Assembly: GCF_000315425.1 (NCBI RefSeq)
Contig: NZ_JH992922.1
Location: 6,376-70,375 of the forward strand
Direction of reading: 5' to 3'
DNA: 64,000 nucleotides
Origin: Massilia timonae CCUG 45783
Lineage (GTDB): Bacteria > Pseudomonadota > Gammaproteobacteria > Burkholderiales > Burkholderiaceae_D
The translations under genes and the position numbers were made by a program. A model generated the notes under the pieces. The model did no database searches. It was not told the DNA's origin and saw nothing but the letters and a program-made list of their open reading frames with translations. The first letter of the stretch is position 1. Each line of letters opens with the position of its first letter. This document shows positions 9,091-17,663 of this stretch, piece by piece.

Positions 9091-9735
9091 ATGGTAAGAA
9101 TCGTCATCGCCGATGACCACACGATCATGCGCGAAGGCCTCAAGCGCATCCTGGACGGCGCCGAGGAAGTCGACATCGTGGGCGAAGCCACCAATGGCTT
9201 CGAAGTCTTGTCGCTGGTACGCCAGGGCGGTTTCGACCTGCTGCTGCTCGACCTGTCCATGCCCGGCCGCAGCGGCGTCGACCTGATCCGGCAGGTGCGC
9301 AGCGAAGCGCCCAAGCTGGCCATCCTGATCCTGACCATGCACGAAGAAGAGCAGTACGCGGTGCGCGCGATCCGGGCCGGCGCCCAGGGCTATCTCACCA
9401 AGGAAAGCGCCGGCACGCAGCTGGTGGGGGCGATCCGCAAGGTCGCCTCGGGACGCCCGTACATCAGTACCGAAGTGGCCGAACAACTGGCGCTGAACAT
9501 CATGGCGCCAAGCGAACAGTTGTTGCACAAGCAGTTGTCGGACCGCGAATTCGAGGTATTCTCGCTGCTGGTCAGCGGCAAGTCGATTACCGAGATCGCC
9601 AACGGCCTGCACCTGTCGGTGAAAACCGTCAGCACCCACAAGACCCGCATCATGCAGAAAATGGGCATGAGTTCGCTGTCCGAAATGGTGCAATATGCCG
9701 TCGCACACCGCCTGTTGTCGCCACTGAAGGCGTGA
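9091..9735 (+). CDS. NarL/FixJ-family response regulator (orphan)
   Basis: A 214-aa two-domain regulator. The N-terminal receiver has the acidic pocket IADDH and phosphoacceptor Asp54 in LLLDLSMPGRSG; the C-terminal LuxR-type HTH contains LSDREFEVFSLLVSGKS and LSVKTVSTHKTRI. Start at 9091 with GAGGAAA upstream. No histidine kinase gene is adjacent, so the partner is elsewhere; the family (UvrY/GacA/NarL-like) binds inverted repeats. The FNR-like gene lies 360 bp downstream across an intergenic region containing such a repeat, which could be its target. Confidence 0.92.
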   Translation: MVRIVIADDHTIMREGLKRILDGAEEVDIVGEATNGFEVLSLVRQGGFDLLLLDLSMPGRSGVDLIRQVRSEAPKLAILILTMHEEEQYAVRAIRAGAQGYLTKESAGTQLVGAIRKVASGRPYISTEVAEQLALNIMAPSEQLLHKQLSDREFEVFSLLVSGKSITEIANGLHLSVKTVSTHKTRIMQKMGMSSLSEMVQYAVAHRLLSPLKA

Positions 9736-10096
9736 CTCGCTGATTTCCTTTGACCGCCGCGCGTGGTTTTCGTGCGGCGCGCGCCTCTTTTCGCAGGCTG
9801 GCGCCGACACCCGGACACACCCCATCTGTTTCTGTTGTGCCACCTTCCGTCATTCGGGCGGCGTTCCTGGTAGTAGGAGTATTCCTACAACCGCACCATC
9901 TGTCCTACCTACATATTCAGGCAACGCTGATATTCGTGCCGGACTCGTGTTGGCATACTGAATTCAGCGTTTCGACTTGCTTGCGATCCAAGTCACGGCG
10001 TCAGCCATATAAAACCATGGCATGGCAGACGCGCTTTCCGCACGCTGCCGTGCCGCCGGGGTCGCGTGAAACCTGAGTTCCTTACCGGAGATGAGC
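9736..10096. other. Intergenic region before the FNR-like gene
   Basis: 361 bp with no supported gene. A GC-rich hairpin followed by CTCTTTTC near 9755-9790 may terminate the response regulator transcript (weak). The inverted repeat at 9873-9888, an extra TCCTAC at 9903-9908 and an AT-rich stretch at 9900-9960 suggest the promoter and operator of the FNR-like gene. Confidence 0.5.
9873..9888. promoter_or_regulatory. Inverted repeat GTAGGA-N4-TCCTAC
   Basis: gtaggagtattcctac has perfect 6-bp arms and a 4-bp centre, about 210 bp upstream of the FNR-like gene. The form resembles operators of NarL/FixJ-family regulators (compare the enteric RcsAB box). The 10-mer TCCTACAACC starting at 9883 recurs at 19534 before a small ORF. 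Confidence 0.5.
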
Positions 10097-10951
10097 ATGC
10101 AGTCCCAGCCACCGTCAGATCAACGCAACGTTACCCAGCCTACCCTGCATTCCCCGATGGAAGCCGGACGCCAGCGCCAGGGTCGCCTCTGGTCCAACCT
10201 GAAAGAAGTGTGCGACCTGCTCCGTATTCCAGCCAGCGTGTCGGTGAGCTCCGAAGAATTATTGTTCCAGCACGTGCAGTTCAAGACGGGCCAGCGCGTG
10301 CACACGATCGGCCAGGCCTTCGACACCCTGTACATCGTCAACTCGGGCTTCCTCAAGACGGTGCTGATCGACGAATTCGGCAACGAACAGGTGCTGAGCT
10401 TCCCCATGAAGGGCGATATGCTCGGCGTCGACGGCATCCACACGCGCCACTACGCCTCCGAGGCCGTGGCGCTGTCCGACTGCGACCTGATCCTGCTGCC
10501 GTTCAAGAAACTGACCGCACTGGGTCGCGTCCACAGCGAGCTCGAGAACATGATGTACGGCGTGATGAGCCGCGAACTCGTGCGCGAGCAGACCATGATC
10601 GGCATGCTCGGCGCCCTGTCGGCCGAGGCGCGCGTGGCCCGCTTCCTGGTCTCGCTGGCCGACCGCTTCGCCGCGATGGGTTATTCCAGCAAGCTGTTCA
10701 ACCTGCGCATGACGCGCCACGAGATCGGCAGCTACCTCGGCCTCACGCTCGAGACCGTCAGCCGCACCCTGTCGGCCTTCAACGAAATCGGCCTGATCAC
10801 CGTCGACCAGCGCACCATCGGCATCAAGGATGCCGAATCGCTCAAGACGCTGCGCCGCCTGCCGCCCTCGCGTTCGCGCACCAAGGGCAGCGCCAAGCAG
10901 AAGGCCGAGCTCGACCAGCCCGGTGACGACCAGGTGCTGGCCACCGTCTGA
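10097..10951 (+). CDS. Crp/Fnr-family regulator lacking Fe-S cysteines
   Basis: A 284-aa cyclic-nucleotide-binding-fold regulator with a C-terminal winged HTH. The recognition helix reads LGLTLETVSRTLSAF, keeping the E--SR pattern of FNR, which implies an FNR-type TTGAT-N4-ATCAA target. The N-terminal cysteine cluster that holds the FNR [4Fe-4S] is absent: only one cysteine (KEVCDLL) precedes the effector domain. It is therefore probably not an oxygen sensor of the FNR kind. GGAG at 10087-10090 abuts an ATG at 10091 but sits six bases before the ATG at 10097, so I take the latter. It is followed by a terminator and transcribed alone. Confidence 0.9.
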   Translation: MQSQPPSDQRNVTQPTLHSPMEAGRQRQGRLWSNLKEVCDLLRIPASVSVSSEELLFQHVQFKTGQRVHTIGQAFDTLYIVNSGFLKTVLIDEFGNEQVLSFPMKGDMLGVDGIHTRHYASEAVALSDCDLILLPFKKLTALGRVHSELENMMYGVMSRELVREQTMIGMLGALSAEARVARFLVSLADRFAAMGYSSKLFNLRMTRHEIGSYLGLTLETVSRTLSAFNEIGLITVDQRTIGIKDAESLKTLRRLPPSRSRTKGSAKQKAELDQPGDDQVLATV

Positions 10952-10975
10952 CTATCCCTCATCGAGCCAACGACG

Positions 10976-11003
10976 ATGCCCGCCCGCCAAGGCGGGCATT
11001 TTC
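10976..11003 (+). terminator. Rho-independent terminator after the FNR-like gene
   Basis: Stem ATGCCCGCC (10976-10984) pairs with GGCGGGCAT (10991-10999) around a 6-nt loop, followed by TTT and a T-rich end. Confidence 0.8.
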
Positions 11004-11016
11004 ATTGCCGCCTGCC

Positions 11017-11772
11017 TTACTCCTTGTCGAGCGACAGCACCCCGTCATTGACACGCACCCGGTCGCCCTTGCGGTAGCCCGGGTTGTTGTCGTATTCGAT
11101 CGCCTGCGTCGCTTCCGTGGTGTCGAAGCGAACGGTTACCCTGTAACGCTGGGCGGCCTGCACGTCGCTGGCCAGTGGCCGCGCTGCCCCGGTTGCCTCA
11201 CGTACGATCTCGACCTTCTCGACGACCGCGCAACTGGTGCAGTAGCGCGCCACGCGCGGACGCTCGGTCGTGCGCGGCGGTGGCGGTGGCGCGGCGCCCG
11301 GTGCCGCGCTGGCGACGCCGGCCTCCTTCGAGGCCAGTTGCCGCGCGGGTTCTTGCGCCTGCGCCGAGGCCGCCGCGCCGCTCACCAGGCCGTCGCGCAG
11401 CACGGTGGTGGCGACCTGGCTGCCCAGCCGCATTTCGGCGGTTACCGGGCTGTTCGGCTGGAAGCGGTCGTGGTTGCCGATCACATAGCTGCCGCTGTAC
11501 TGGCCGGGATCGGTTTCCTGCATCTGGACGCCGCGGGTGGCGCCATCGATGGTCACGTTCACCGATGCGTTCCGGGTGCCGTAGACATGGAAGTGCAAGG
11601 CGGCGCCCTGCTCCAGGCGCGCGACCTTCTCGACGTGGAAGCCTTCGATGGCGGGCGTCACGGTGCGGCCGGGCGGCGCGGTCTGCGCCAGGGCCGTGCT
11701 GCTCGTCGCCAGCAGCATGCCGGCCGGCGCCAGGGCAGCCACCAGCGAACACATCAGGATGCGTTTTTTCAT
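11017..11772 (-). CDS. Exported protein of unknown function
   Basis: A 251-aa protein with a clear Sec signal peptide (MKKRILMCSLVAALAPAG... cleavage likely after STALA, about residue 29) and an AAGGAG ribosome site before the ATG. The first half contains a beta-rich segment with VEKVARLEQGAALHFHVYGT, reminiscent of domains in which a protein is given stretch or load tolerance, but I cannot assign a family. A low-complexity linker with PPPPP follows (about 160-175). A C-terminal part (YCTSCAVVEKVEIV ... DNNPGYRKGDRVRVNDG) resembles the C-terminal half of SlyB/Pcp-like envelope proteins. It is monocistronic, between the FNR-like gene and the repair operon. Periplasmic or envelope location is inferred. 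Confidence 0.75.
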   Translation of the reverse strand: MKKRILMCSLVAALAPAGMLLATSSTALAQTAPPGRTVTPAIEGFHVEKVARLEQGAALHFHVYGTRNASVNVTIDGATRGVQMQETDPGQYSGSYVIGNHDRFQPNSPVTAEMRLGSQVATTVLRDGLVSGAAASAQAQEPARQLASKEAGVASAAPGAAPPPPPRTTERPRVARYCTSCAVVEKVEIVREATGAARPLASDVQAAQRYRVTVRFDTTEATQAIEYDNNPGYRKGDRVRVNDGVLSLDKE

Positions 11773-11874
11773 GGCAATCTCCTTCGGTTGGCAGACGGCA
11801 TTACACCGCCTTCAGTTCCAGGAGACAGTACCTGTACGAAAGAGCCAGGTCCGTACGGTTACGAACCAATAGCC

Positions 11875-12525
11875 TCAGCGCACGGCGTGGACCGCATCGC
11901 CCGACGTCACGTAGATGCGGTCGCCCGGCCCCGGCTTGACCGCGTGGCCGCCGGTAAACGCGCCGAAGGACGGCAAGATCAGTCCCTGCTCGCCGACCAC
12001 GAAACATGGCAGGCGCAGCGCATCGAAGCGGGTCGCCAGCACATACACCGGGTGCACGTGGCCGGCCAGGCCATAGCCGGGCGCGTCGACGCCGGGATGG
12101 TGGCAGAAGGCGAACGGCCCGATCGCATGCGGCTCGTCCACCAGCGCGATTCCCAGCGCCGCCGCCGGGTCGCCCGCATGCAGGTCGTGGTTGCCGCGCA
12201 CCAGCATCAAGCCGAGATCCGGATGGCGCTGGCGCCAGGCCAGCATCGCCAGCTGGGTCGAGCTGGTGTGCGCGGCGCGCGCATGCAAGAAGTCGCCCAG
12301 GAAGGCCACCTGGCGCGCGCCGTGGGTGGCCACCAGGGCGTCGAGGCCGGCCAGGTTTTCCGAGGTCGTGCCGCGCGGCACCGGCACCCCGAGCGAACGG
12401 AAGGCGGCCGCCTTGCCGAAGTGGATGTCGGCGATGATCAGCATCCGTTCGCGCGGCCAATAGATCGCCTTCTCCGGCAACAGCAGGAGCGATTCGCCGG
12501 CCACCTGCACCATCGCGCCGCTCAT
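11875..12525 (-). CDS. pdeM: Ligase-associated metallophosphoesterase
   Basis: Calcineurin-like phosphoesterase of 216 aa, last gene of the repair operon. The metal-binding motifs appear in order: [22 protein letters not shown] and GLAGHVHP, with an extra H in FCHHPG. Homologues encoded with Lhr-type helicase, ATP-dependent ligase and an MBL exonuclease are known as PdeM/MPE, a manganese-dependent DNA endonuclease/phosphodiesterase. The ATG at 12525 overlaps the helicase stop by four bases (ATGA), a coupled arrangement. Physiological substrate unknown. Confidence 0.92.
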   Translation of the reverse strand: MSGAMVQVAGESLLLLPEKAIYWPRERMLIIADIHFGKAAAFRSLGVPVPRGTTSENLAGLDALVATHGARQVAFLGDFLHARAAHTSSTQLAMLAWRQRHPDLGLMLVRGNHDLHAGDPAAALGIALVDEPHAIGPFAFCHHPGVDAPGYGLAGHVHPVYVLATRFDALRLPCFVVGEQGLILPSFGAFTGGHAVKPGPGDRIYVTSGDAVHAVR

Positions 12526-14993
12526 GCCGCCGCCTTCTCGAGTTCGCGCAGCATGCGCGCCACGCGGTCATTGAGCTTCTCGGTGCTGACCTTTTCGCGG
12601 AAGCGCTCGACCATCAGGGCGAAACCGAACGGCGTCGCGCGCTTCACCTCGCGATAGGCGATCCTTCGCGCGTGCAGCTCGGCCAGCGTGTCGCGCAGGC
12701 GCGTCAGTTCGAGTTCCTGCTCCATCACCTCGCGCTCGGCCTGGGTGAGCAGCAGGTTGCCGGCATCGTGCTTGCGAAACACCTCGAAGAACAGCGAGGA
12801 CGAGGCCTGCAGCTGGCGGTTCGACTTCGGCTGGCCCGGATAGCCTGAGAACACCAGGCCGGCGATGCGCGCCACCTCGCGAAAGCGCTGCTGCGACAGC
12901 TGGGTCGCGTTCAGGCTGTCGATCACGTCTTCCAGCAGGCGCGCCGTATCGAACAGGTCCACGCCGGCGCCGGTCGGCGCGTCGAACATGCGCGCCCAGT
13001 CGACCGGTTCGGGCGCCATCAGCTCGAAGCCGTAGTCGTTGATGGCGATCGAGAACGTGATCGGCTGCGCGCGGCCGACCCGAAAGGCGATCAGCGACGC
13101 CAGGCCCATGTGCACCGAACGGCCCGCGAACGGATACACGAACAGGTGGTAACCCTCGCGGCTCTTCATCGACTCGAGCACCAGCACCTCGCTCGTGGGC
13201 AGCGCCGACCAGCGCTGCTGGATGGCGATGAGCGGCTCGATGGCGCGCATCTCGGGGCCGTCGAACACGCCCCCGTCGGCCAGGCGCAGCTCTTCCAGCG
13301 CGGCGTGGGCCAGCTCGTTCGACATCGGCATCTTGGCGCCCTGCCAGCGCGCGATGGCGCCGCGGCTGCCGCTGGCGCGTTTCACGAAGGCGGTCAGCTC
13401 GTGCACGCGCACGAATTCCAGGATGCGCCCGCCGAACAGGAAGCGGTCGCCGGGCTTGAGGCGCGAGATGAAGGATTCCTCCACGCTGCCGATGCGCCCG
13501 CCGCTCATGTACTTTACCTGGATCGTGGCGTCCGACATGATGGTGCCGATGCCCATCCGGTGCCGGCGGCCGATGGCGCTGTCGGGCACGCGGTAGACGC
13601 CCTCGTGGTCCGGCAGCACGCGGCGGTATTCGGGATACACGGTCAGGCTCTGGCCGCCGCGCGCGACGAAGTCGAGCGCCCACTGCCATTCTTCCTCGGT
13701 CAGGTGGCGGTAGGACCAGGCCCGGCGCACCTCTTCATACAACTCTGCGGAGCGAAAGCCGCCGCCCAGCGCCACCGTCACCAGGTGCTGCACCAGCACG
13801 TCGAACGGTTTATTCGGCACGTAACGGCCTTCGATGCGGCGCGCCGCCACCGCCTTCTTCGCGCCGGCCGCCTCCAGCAATTCCAGGCTGTTGGTCGGCA
13901 CCAGGGTCACGCGCGAGACCCGGCCCGGCGCATGGCCGCTGCGGCCGGCGCGCTGCAGCAGGCGCGCCACGCCCTTGGCGCTGCCGATCTGCAGCACGCG
14001 CTCGACCGGCAGGAAATCCACGCCCAGGTCCAGGCTGGCGGTGCAGATCACCGCCTTCAGGATGCCGTTCTTGAGGCCCAGCTCGACCCACTCGCGCACC
14101 TCGCGGTCGAGCGAGCCGTGGTGCAGCGCGATCACGCCGGCCCAGTCGGGCCGCGCCTCCAGGATGTTCTGGTACCAGATCTCGGCCTGCGAGCGGGTAT
14201 TGGTGAACACCAGCGTCGCCTCGTGCCCCTCGATCTCGTCGATCACCGGTTGCAGCATCTGCAGGCCCAGGTGGCCGCCCCAGGGAAAGCGCGAGACGTT
14301 CTCGGGGATCAGGCAGTCGACCACGATCTTCTTGCGCGTATCGCCTTCGACCAGGACACCCGCGTCCGCTCCTTCCTCGCCTCCCAGCAGCACCTGGCGC
14401 GCGAGGTCGAGATTGCCCATCGTCGCCGACACGCCCCATACCAGCAGTTCGGGACGCCAGCGCCGCAGCCTGGCCAGCGCCAGCTGCACCTGCACGCCGC
14501 GCTTGCTGCCCATCAGCTCATGCCACTCGTCGACGATGACCATGTCGAGATGGCGGAACTGTTCATGGGCGGCGGCATTGCTGATCATGAGCGACAGGCT
14601 CTCGGGCGTCGTCACCAGGGCCGCCGGCATGCTGCGCGTCTGGCGCGCCCGCTCGGCCGACTTGGTGTCGCCGGTGCGCGCGCCGATGCGCCACTCGGGC
14701 AGCAGCTCGGCGGCGGAGTCTTCCAGCGCGCGCTGGGTATCGGCCGCCAGCGCGCGCATCGGCGTGATCCACAGCACGCGCAAGCCCGCCCTGGCCCTTC
14801 CCGTGTCGAGCCCGGCGCGTTGCAGCGCCGCGAACCAGACCGCGAAGGTCTTGCCGGCGCCGGTATTCGCATGCAGCAGGCCCGATTCGCCCTTCAGCGC
14901 GGCCTTCCACACCGCGCGCTGGAAGGGAAAGGCGGTCCAGCCGCGGCTGGACAACCAGGCGTCGATGCGGGCGCTGACAGGGTTACGGCTCAT
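12522..14993 (-). CDS. Ligase-associated DEXH-box helicase (Lhr-core type)
   Basis: Superfamily 2 DNA helicase, 823 aa, corresponding to the Lhr-core subgroup. Motif I is ANTGAGKT (about residues 42-49), motif II VDEWHEL (DEWH), motif III SATMG, and motif [13 protein letters not shown]. It lacks the long C-terminal extension of full-length Lhr. In this family the N-terminal RecA domains, a winged helix and a C-terminal domain drive 3'-to-5' translocation. The start overlaps the ligase stop by four bases. It is part of the five-gene repair operon here. Confidence 0.94.
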   Translation of the reverse strand: MSRNPVSARIDAWLSSRGWTAFPFQRAVWKAALKGESGLLHANTGAGKTFAVWFAALQRAGLDTGRARAGLRVLWITPMRALAADTQRALEDSAAELLPEWRIGARTGDTKSAERARQTRSMPAALVTTPESLSLMISNAAAHEQFRHLDMVIVDEWHELMGSKRGVQVQLALARLRRWRPELLVWGVSATMGNLDLARQVLLGGEEGADAGVLVEGDTRKKIVVDCLIPENVSRFPWGGHLGLQMLQPVIDEIEGHEATLVFTNTRSQAEIWYQNILEARPDWAGVIALHHGSLDREVREWVELGLKNGILKAVICTASLDLGVDFLPVERVLQIGSAKGVARLLQRAGRSGHAPGRVSRVTLVPTNSLELLEAAGAKKAVAARRIEGRYVPNKPFDVLVQHLVTVALGGGFRSAELYEEVRRAWSYRHLTEEEWQWALDFVARGGQSLTVYPEYRRVLPDHEGVYRVPDSAIGRRHRMGIGTIMSDATIQVKYMSGGRIGSVEESFISRLKPGDRFLFGGRILEFVRVHELTAFVKRASGSRGAIARWQGAKMPMSNELAHAALEELRLADGGVFDGPEMRAIEPLIAIQQRWSALPTSEVLVLESMKSREGYHLFVYPFAGRSVHMGLASLIAFRVGRAQPITFSIAINDYGFELMAPEPVDWARMFDAPTGAGVDLFDTARLLEDVIDSLNATQLSQQRFREVARIAGLVFSGYPGQPKSNRQLQASSSLFFEVFRKHDAGNLLLTQAEREVMEQELELTRLRDTLAELHARRIAYREVKRATPFGFALMVERFREKVSTEKLNDRVARMLRELEKAAA

Positions 14994-16624
14994 GCGGTGG
15001 CCGCCTCCAGCAAGCCCTTGAGCGTGTCGAGCGTATCGGCTTCTTCCACCGGCTTGTCAAGACGCCGGCGCAGGATGCGCGGAAAGCGCACCGCGATCCC
15101 CGCCTTGTGGCGCGGCGACAGCGCAATGCCCTCGAAGCCGATCTCGAACACCATGGTCGGCTTGACCGAGCGCACCGGGCCGAATTTCTCGATGGTCGTG
15201 CGCCGGATCGTGTTGTCGACCTGGGCGATCTCGGCGTCGGTCAGGCCCGAATAGGCTTTCGCGAACGGCACCAGCTTGCGCTCGGCGCCTTCGCCATCCC
15301 ACACGGCGAAGGTGTAGTCGGTGTAGAGCGAGGCGCGCCGGCCGCTGCCCGGCTGGGCGTACAGCAGCACGGCGTCGATGGCGTAGGGGTCGATCTTCCA
15401 CTTCCACCAGGTGCCGACATCCTTGGTGCGGCCGACGCCATAGTGGGCCGTGCGGCTCTTGAGCATCATGCCTTCGACGCCGCGCGCGCGCGAGCCGGCG
15501 CGCAGCGTCGCCAGCGCTTCCCAGCTGTCGGCGCGGACCAGCGGCGACAGGCGCAGCTGCGGCTGGTCGAGCTTCGCCACCTCCACTTCGAGCAGCGCGC
15601 GCCGCTCGTGCTGCGGCAGGCCGCGCAGGTCGACGCCGTCGAGCTCCAGCAGGTCGTAGCAGCACAGCACGGCCGGCAGCTCACCCAGCAACTTGGCGGA
15701 CAAGGTCTTGCGCCCGATGCGCTTCTGCAGGTCGGCGAAGGGCGACGGCATGTCGCACCCCGGCTGCCAGATCAGCACCTCGCCGTCGAGCACCATCCCG
15801 TCGGGCAGGCGCGCCGCCGCCAGCTCGGGAAAGCGTTCGGTGATCAGGTCTTCGCCGCGCGACCATAGAAAGCTCTGGCCGTCGCGCCGCACCAGTTGCG
15901 CGCGGATGCCGTCGTACTTCCACTCCACCAGCCAGTCATCCAGCTCGCCCAGGGTGGCCGGGTCGCCATTCAGTTGGTGCGACAGGAAGAAGGGATACGG
16001 CTGGCCGCCGCGTAGCTTGTGTTCCTCGTCCGACTGTTCGGCGATCAGTTGCAGGAAGCCTGTCGCTATGGGTTTCACGCGGCCGTCGGTCCAGCCCATC
16101 AGGCGCTGGGCAATCAATTTGCTGTCGACCGCCGCGATCGCCGCCAGCGCGCGCGTGACCAGCAGCTTCGAGACGCCGACGCGGAAGCCCCCGCCGATCA
16201 GTTTCACCAGCAGGAAGCGCTCGCGCCAATCCAGCTCGTTCCAGTAGGTGAACAGCGCTTCGCGGATGCGGCCCGGATCGGCGCCGCGCAAGGGCCCGAT
16301 GCGCTGCTCCATCCACTCGGCCAGGCCGACGTCCGAACGCTCAGTCGGCGGCGGCAGGATGTGGGCGATGGTTTCGGCGAAATCGCCCACCGCGTGGTAG
16401 GACTCATCGAACAGCCATTCGTCCAGGCCCGCGTACTCGATCGCGAACTGGCGCAGCAGCTTGGTCGGCACCGCCTGGCGCGGTTTGCCGCCGGCCAGGA
16501 AGTAGACAGCCCAGGCCGCGTTCTCGGGCGCGGCATTGGCGAAATAGCCCTGCAGCGCGTCGAGCTTGCGGGTGGTCGACGTGGTTTCGTCGAGGTCGGC
16601 GTACAGGCGGGCGAATTCACGCAT
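14990..16624 (-). CDS. ATP-dependent DNA ligase (repair-operon type)
   Basis: 544-aa ligase starting [14 protein letters not shown] with AGGAG six bases upstream; an open extension to 16711 is not supported. Residues 1-215 form an alpha-helical N-terminal DNA-binding domain. The adenylation domain has the nucleophilic Lys236 in WKYDGIRAQ, then DGEVLIWQ and the motif [10 protein letters not shown]-terminal OB-fold includes WWKWKID and FEIGFEGI, and the protein ends in a short acidic tail. Bacteria have NAD-dependent LigA for replication; this accessory ATP ligase seals nicks in repair together with its operon partners. Overlaps the exonuclease gene by eight bases. Confidence 0.94.
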   Translation of the reverse strand: MREFARLYADLDETTSTTRKLDALQGYFANAAPENAAWAVYFLAGGKPRQAVPTKLLRQFAIEYAGLDEWLFDESYHAVGDFAETIAHILPPPTERSDVGLAEWMEQRIGPLRGADPGRIREALFTYWNELDWRERFLLVKLIGGGFRVGVSKLLVTRALAAIAAVDSKLIAQRLMGWTDGRVKPIATGFLQLIAEQSDEEHKLRGGQPYPFFLSHQLNGDPATLGELDDWLVEWKYDGIRAQLVRRDGQSFLWSRGEDLITERFPELAAARLPDGMVLDGEVLIWQPGCDMPSPFADLQKRIGRKTLSAKLLGELPAVLCCYDLLELDGVDLRGLPQHERRALLEVEVAKLDQPQLRLSPLVRADSWEALATLRAGSRARGVEGMMLKSRTAHYGVGRTKDVGTWWKWKIDPYAIDAVLLYAQPGSGRRASLYTDYTFAVWDGEGAERKLVPFAKAYSGLTDAEIAQVDNTIRRTTIEKFGPVRSVKPTMVFEIGFEGIALSPRHKAGIAVRFPRILRRRLDKPVEEADTLDTLKGLLEAATA

Positions 16625-17654
16625 CGGCTGCTCCTGCTGCCGGCGGCGATGGCTTCTCCACTGCGTCGTCCTCTTCCTCGTCGCCATATTCGGTTTCGAA
16701 GCCCGACGCATCCAGCCCGTTCTGGCACAGCCAGCGCACCAGGATCGGGATCGAGCCGTGGGTGACGATCACGCGTTCGGCCTCGGTCGACTTGATGGCG
16801 CTCATCAGGCCTGGCCAGTCGGCGTGGTCGGACAGCACGAAGCCACGGTCGACGCCGCGCCGGCGCCGCGCGCCGCGCAGCAGCATCCAGCCGCTCGCGA
16901 AGGAATCGCTGTAGTCGCCGAAGCGCTTCATCCACGGCGAGCCGCTGGCGGACGGCGGCGCCACCACCAGCGCGCGCCGCAGCGCCGCCTTGTCGACGTC
17001 GCTCACCATCACGGTCGGCGGAATCTCGACGCCTTCCGCGCGGTAGGCGCGGTTGAGCGGCTCGACCGAGCCGTGGCAGACGATGGGACCGATCGATGGA
17101 TCGAGCCCGGCCAGGATGCGCTGCGCCTTGCCGAAGGAATAGGCGAACACCACGCTGCAGCGGCCCTCCTCGGCGTTCTTGCGCCACCAGGCATTGATCT
17201 CGTCCATCACCTGCTGCTCCGGCTGCCAGCGGTAGATCGGCAGGCCGAAGGTCGATTCGGTGATGAAGGTGTCGCAGCGCACCGGCTCGAACGGCGCGCA
17301 GGTCTTGTCCGGTTCGACCTTGTAGTCGCCCGACGCCACCCAGACCTCGCCGCCGCACTCCATGCGCACCTGGGCGGAACCAAGCACATGGCCGGCCGGG
17401 TGCAGCGAGATCGTCACGCCGTTATGGGTGACTTTCTGGCCATAGTCGAGCGCATCGACCGAGATATCGCCCAGGCGCGACTTGAGCACACCGATCCCGG
17501 GCGCCGCCGCCAGGTAGTGGCCGTGGCCGACGCGCGCGTGGTCGCCGTGGGCGTGCGTGATGACGGCGCGCGCCACCGGCCGCCACGGGTCGATATAGAA
17601 ATCCCCCGGCACGCAGTACAGCCCCTCCTTGCGGACGACGACCATGTCTCCCAT
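16617..17654 (-). CDS. Ligase-associated MBL-fold exonuclease
   Basis: Metallo-beta-lactamase/beta-CASP family nuclease (SNM1-like), about 345 aa. Metal ligands are visible in THAHGDHARVGHG (HxHxDH), PAGHVLGSAQV, SGDYK and FVLSDHADW. The family member in Pseudomonas putida is a manganese-dependent 5'-exonuclease. Three in-frame ATGs lie close together (17660, 17654, 17645). AAGGG sits six bases before 17654, which I therefore prefer. The C-terminus is acidic then Ala-rich (GDEEEDDAVEK). It lies 9 nt after recQ and overlaps the ligase start. Confidence 0.93.
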   Translation of the reverse strand: MGDMVVVRKEGLYCVPGDFYIDPWRPVARAVITHAHGDHARVGHGHYLAAAPGIGVLKSRLGDISVDALDYGQKVTHNGVTISLHPAGHVLGSAQVRMECGGEVWVASGDYKVEPDKTCAPFEPVRCDTFITESTFGLPIYRWQPEQQVMDEINAWWRKNAEEGRCSVVFAYSFGKAQRILAGLDPSIGPIVCHGSVEPLNRAYRAEGVEIPPTVMVSDVDKAALRRALVVAPPSASGSPWMKRFGDYSDSFASGWMLLRGARRRRGVDRGFVLSDHADWPGLMSAIKSTEAERVIVTHGSIPILVRWLCQNGLDASGFETEYGDEEEDDAVEKPSPPAAGAADA

Positions 17655-17663
17655 CGGCATCCC

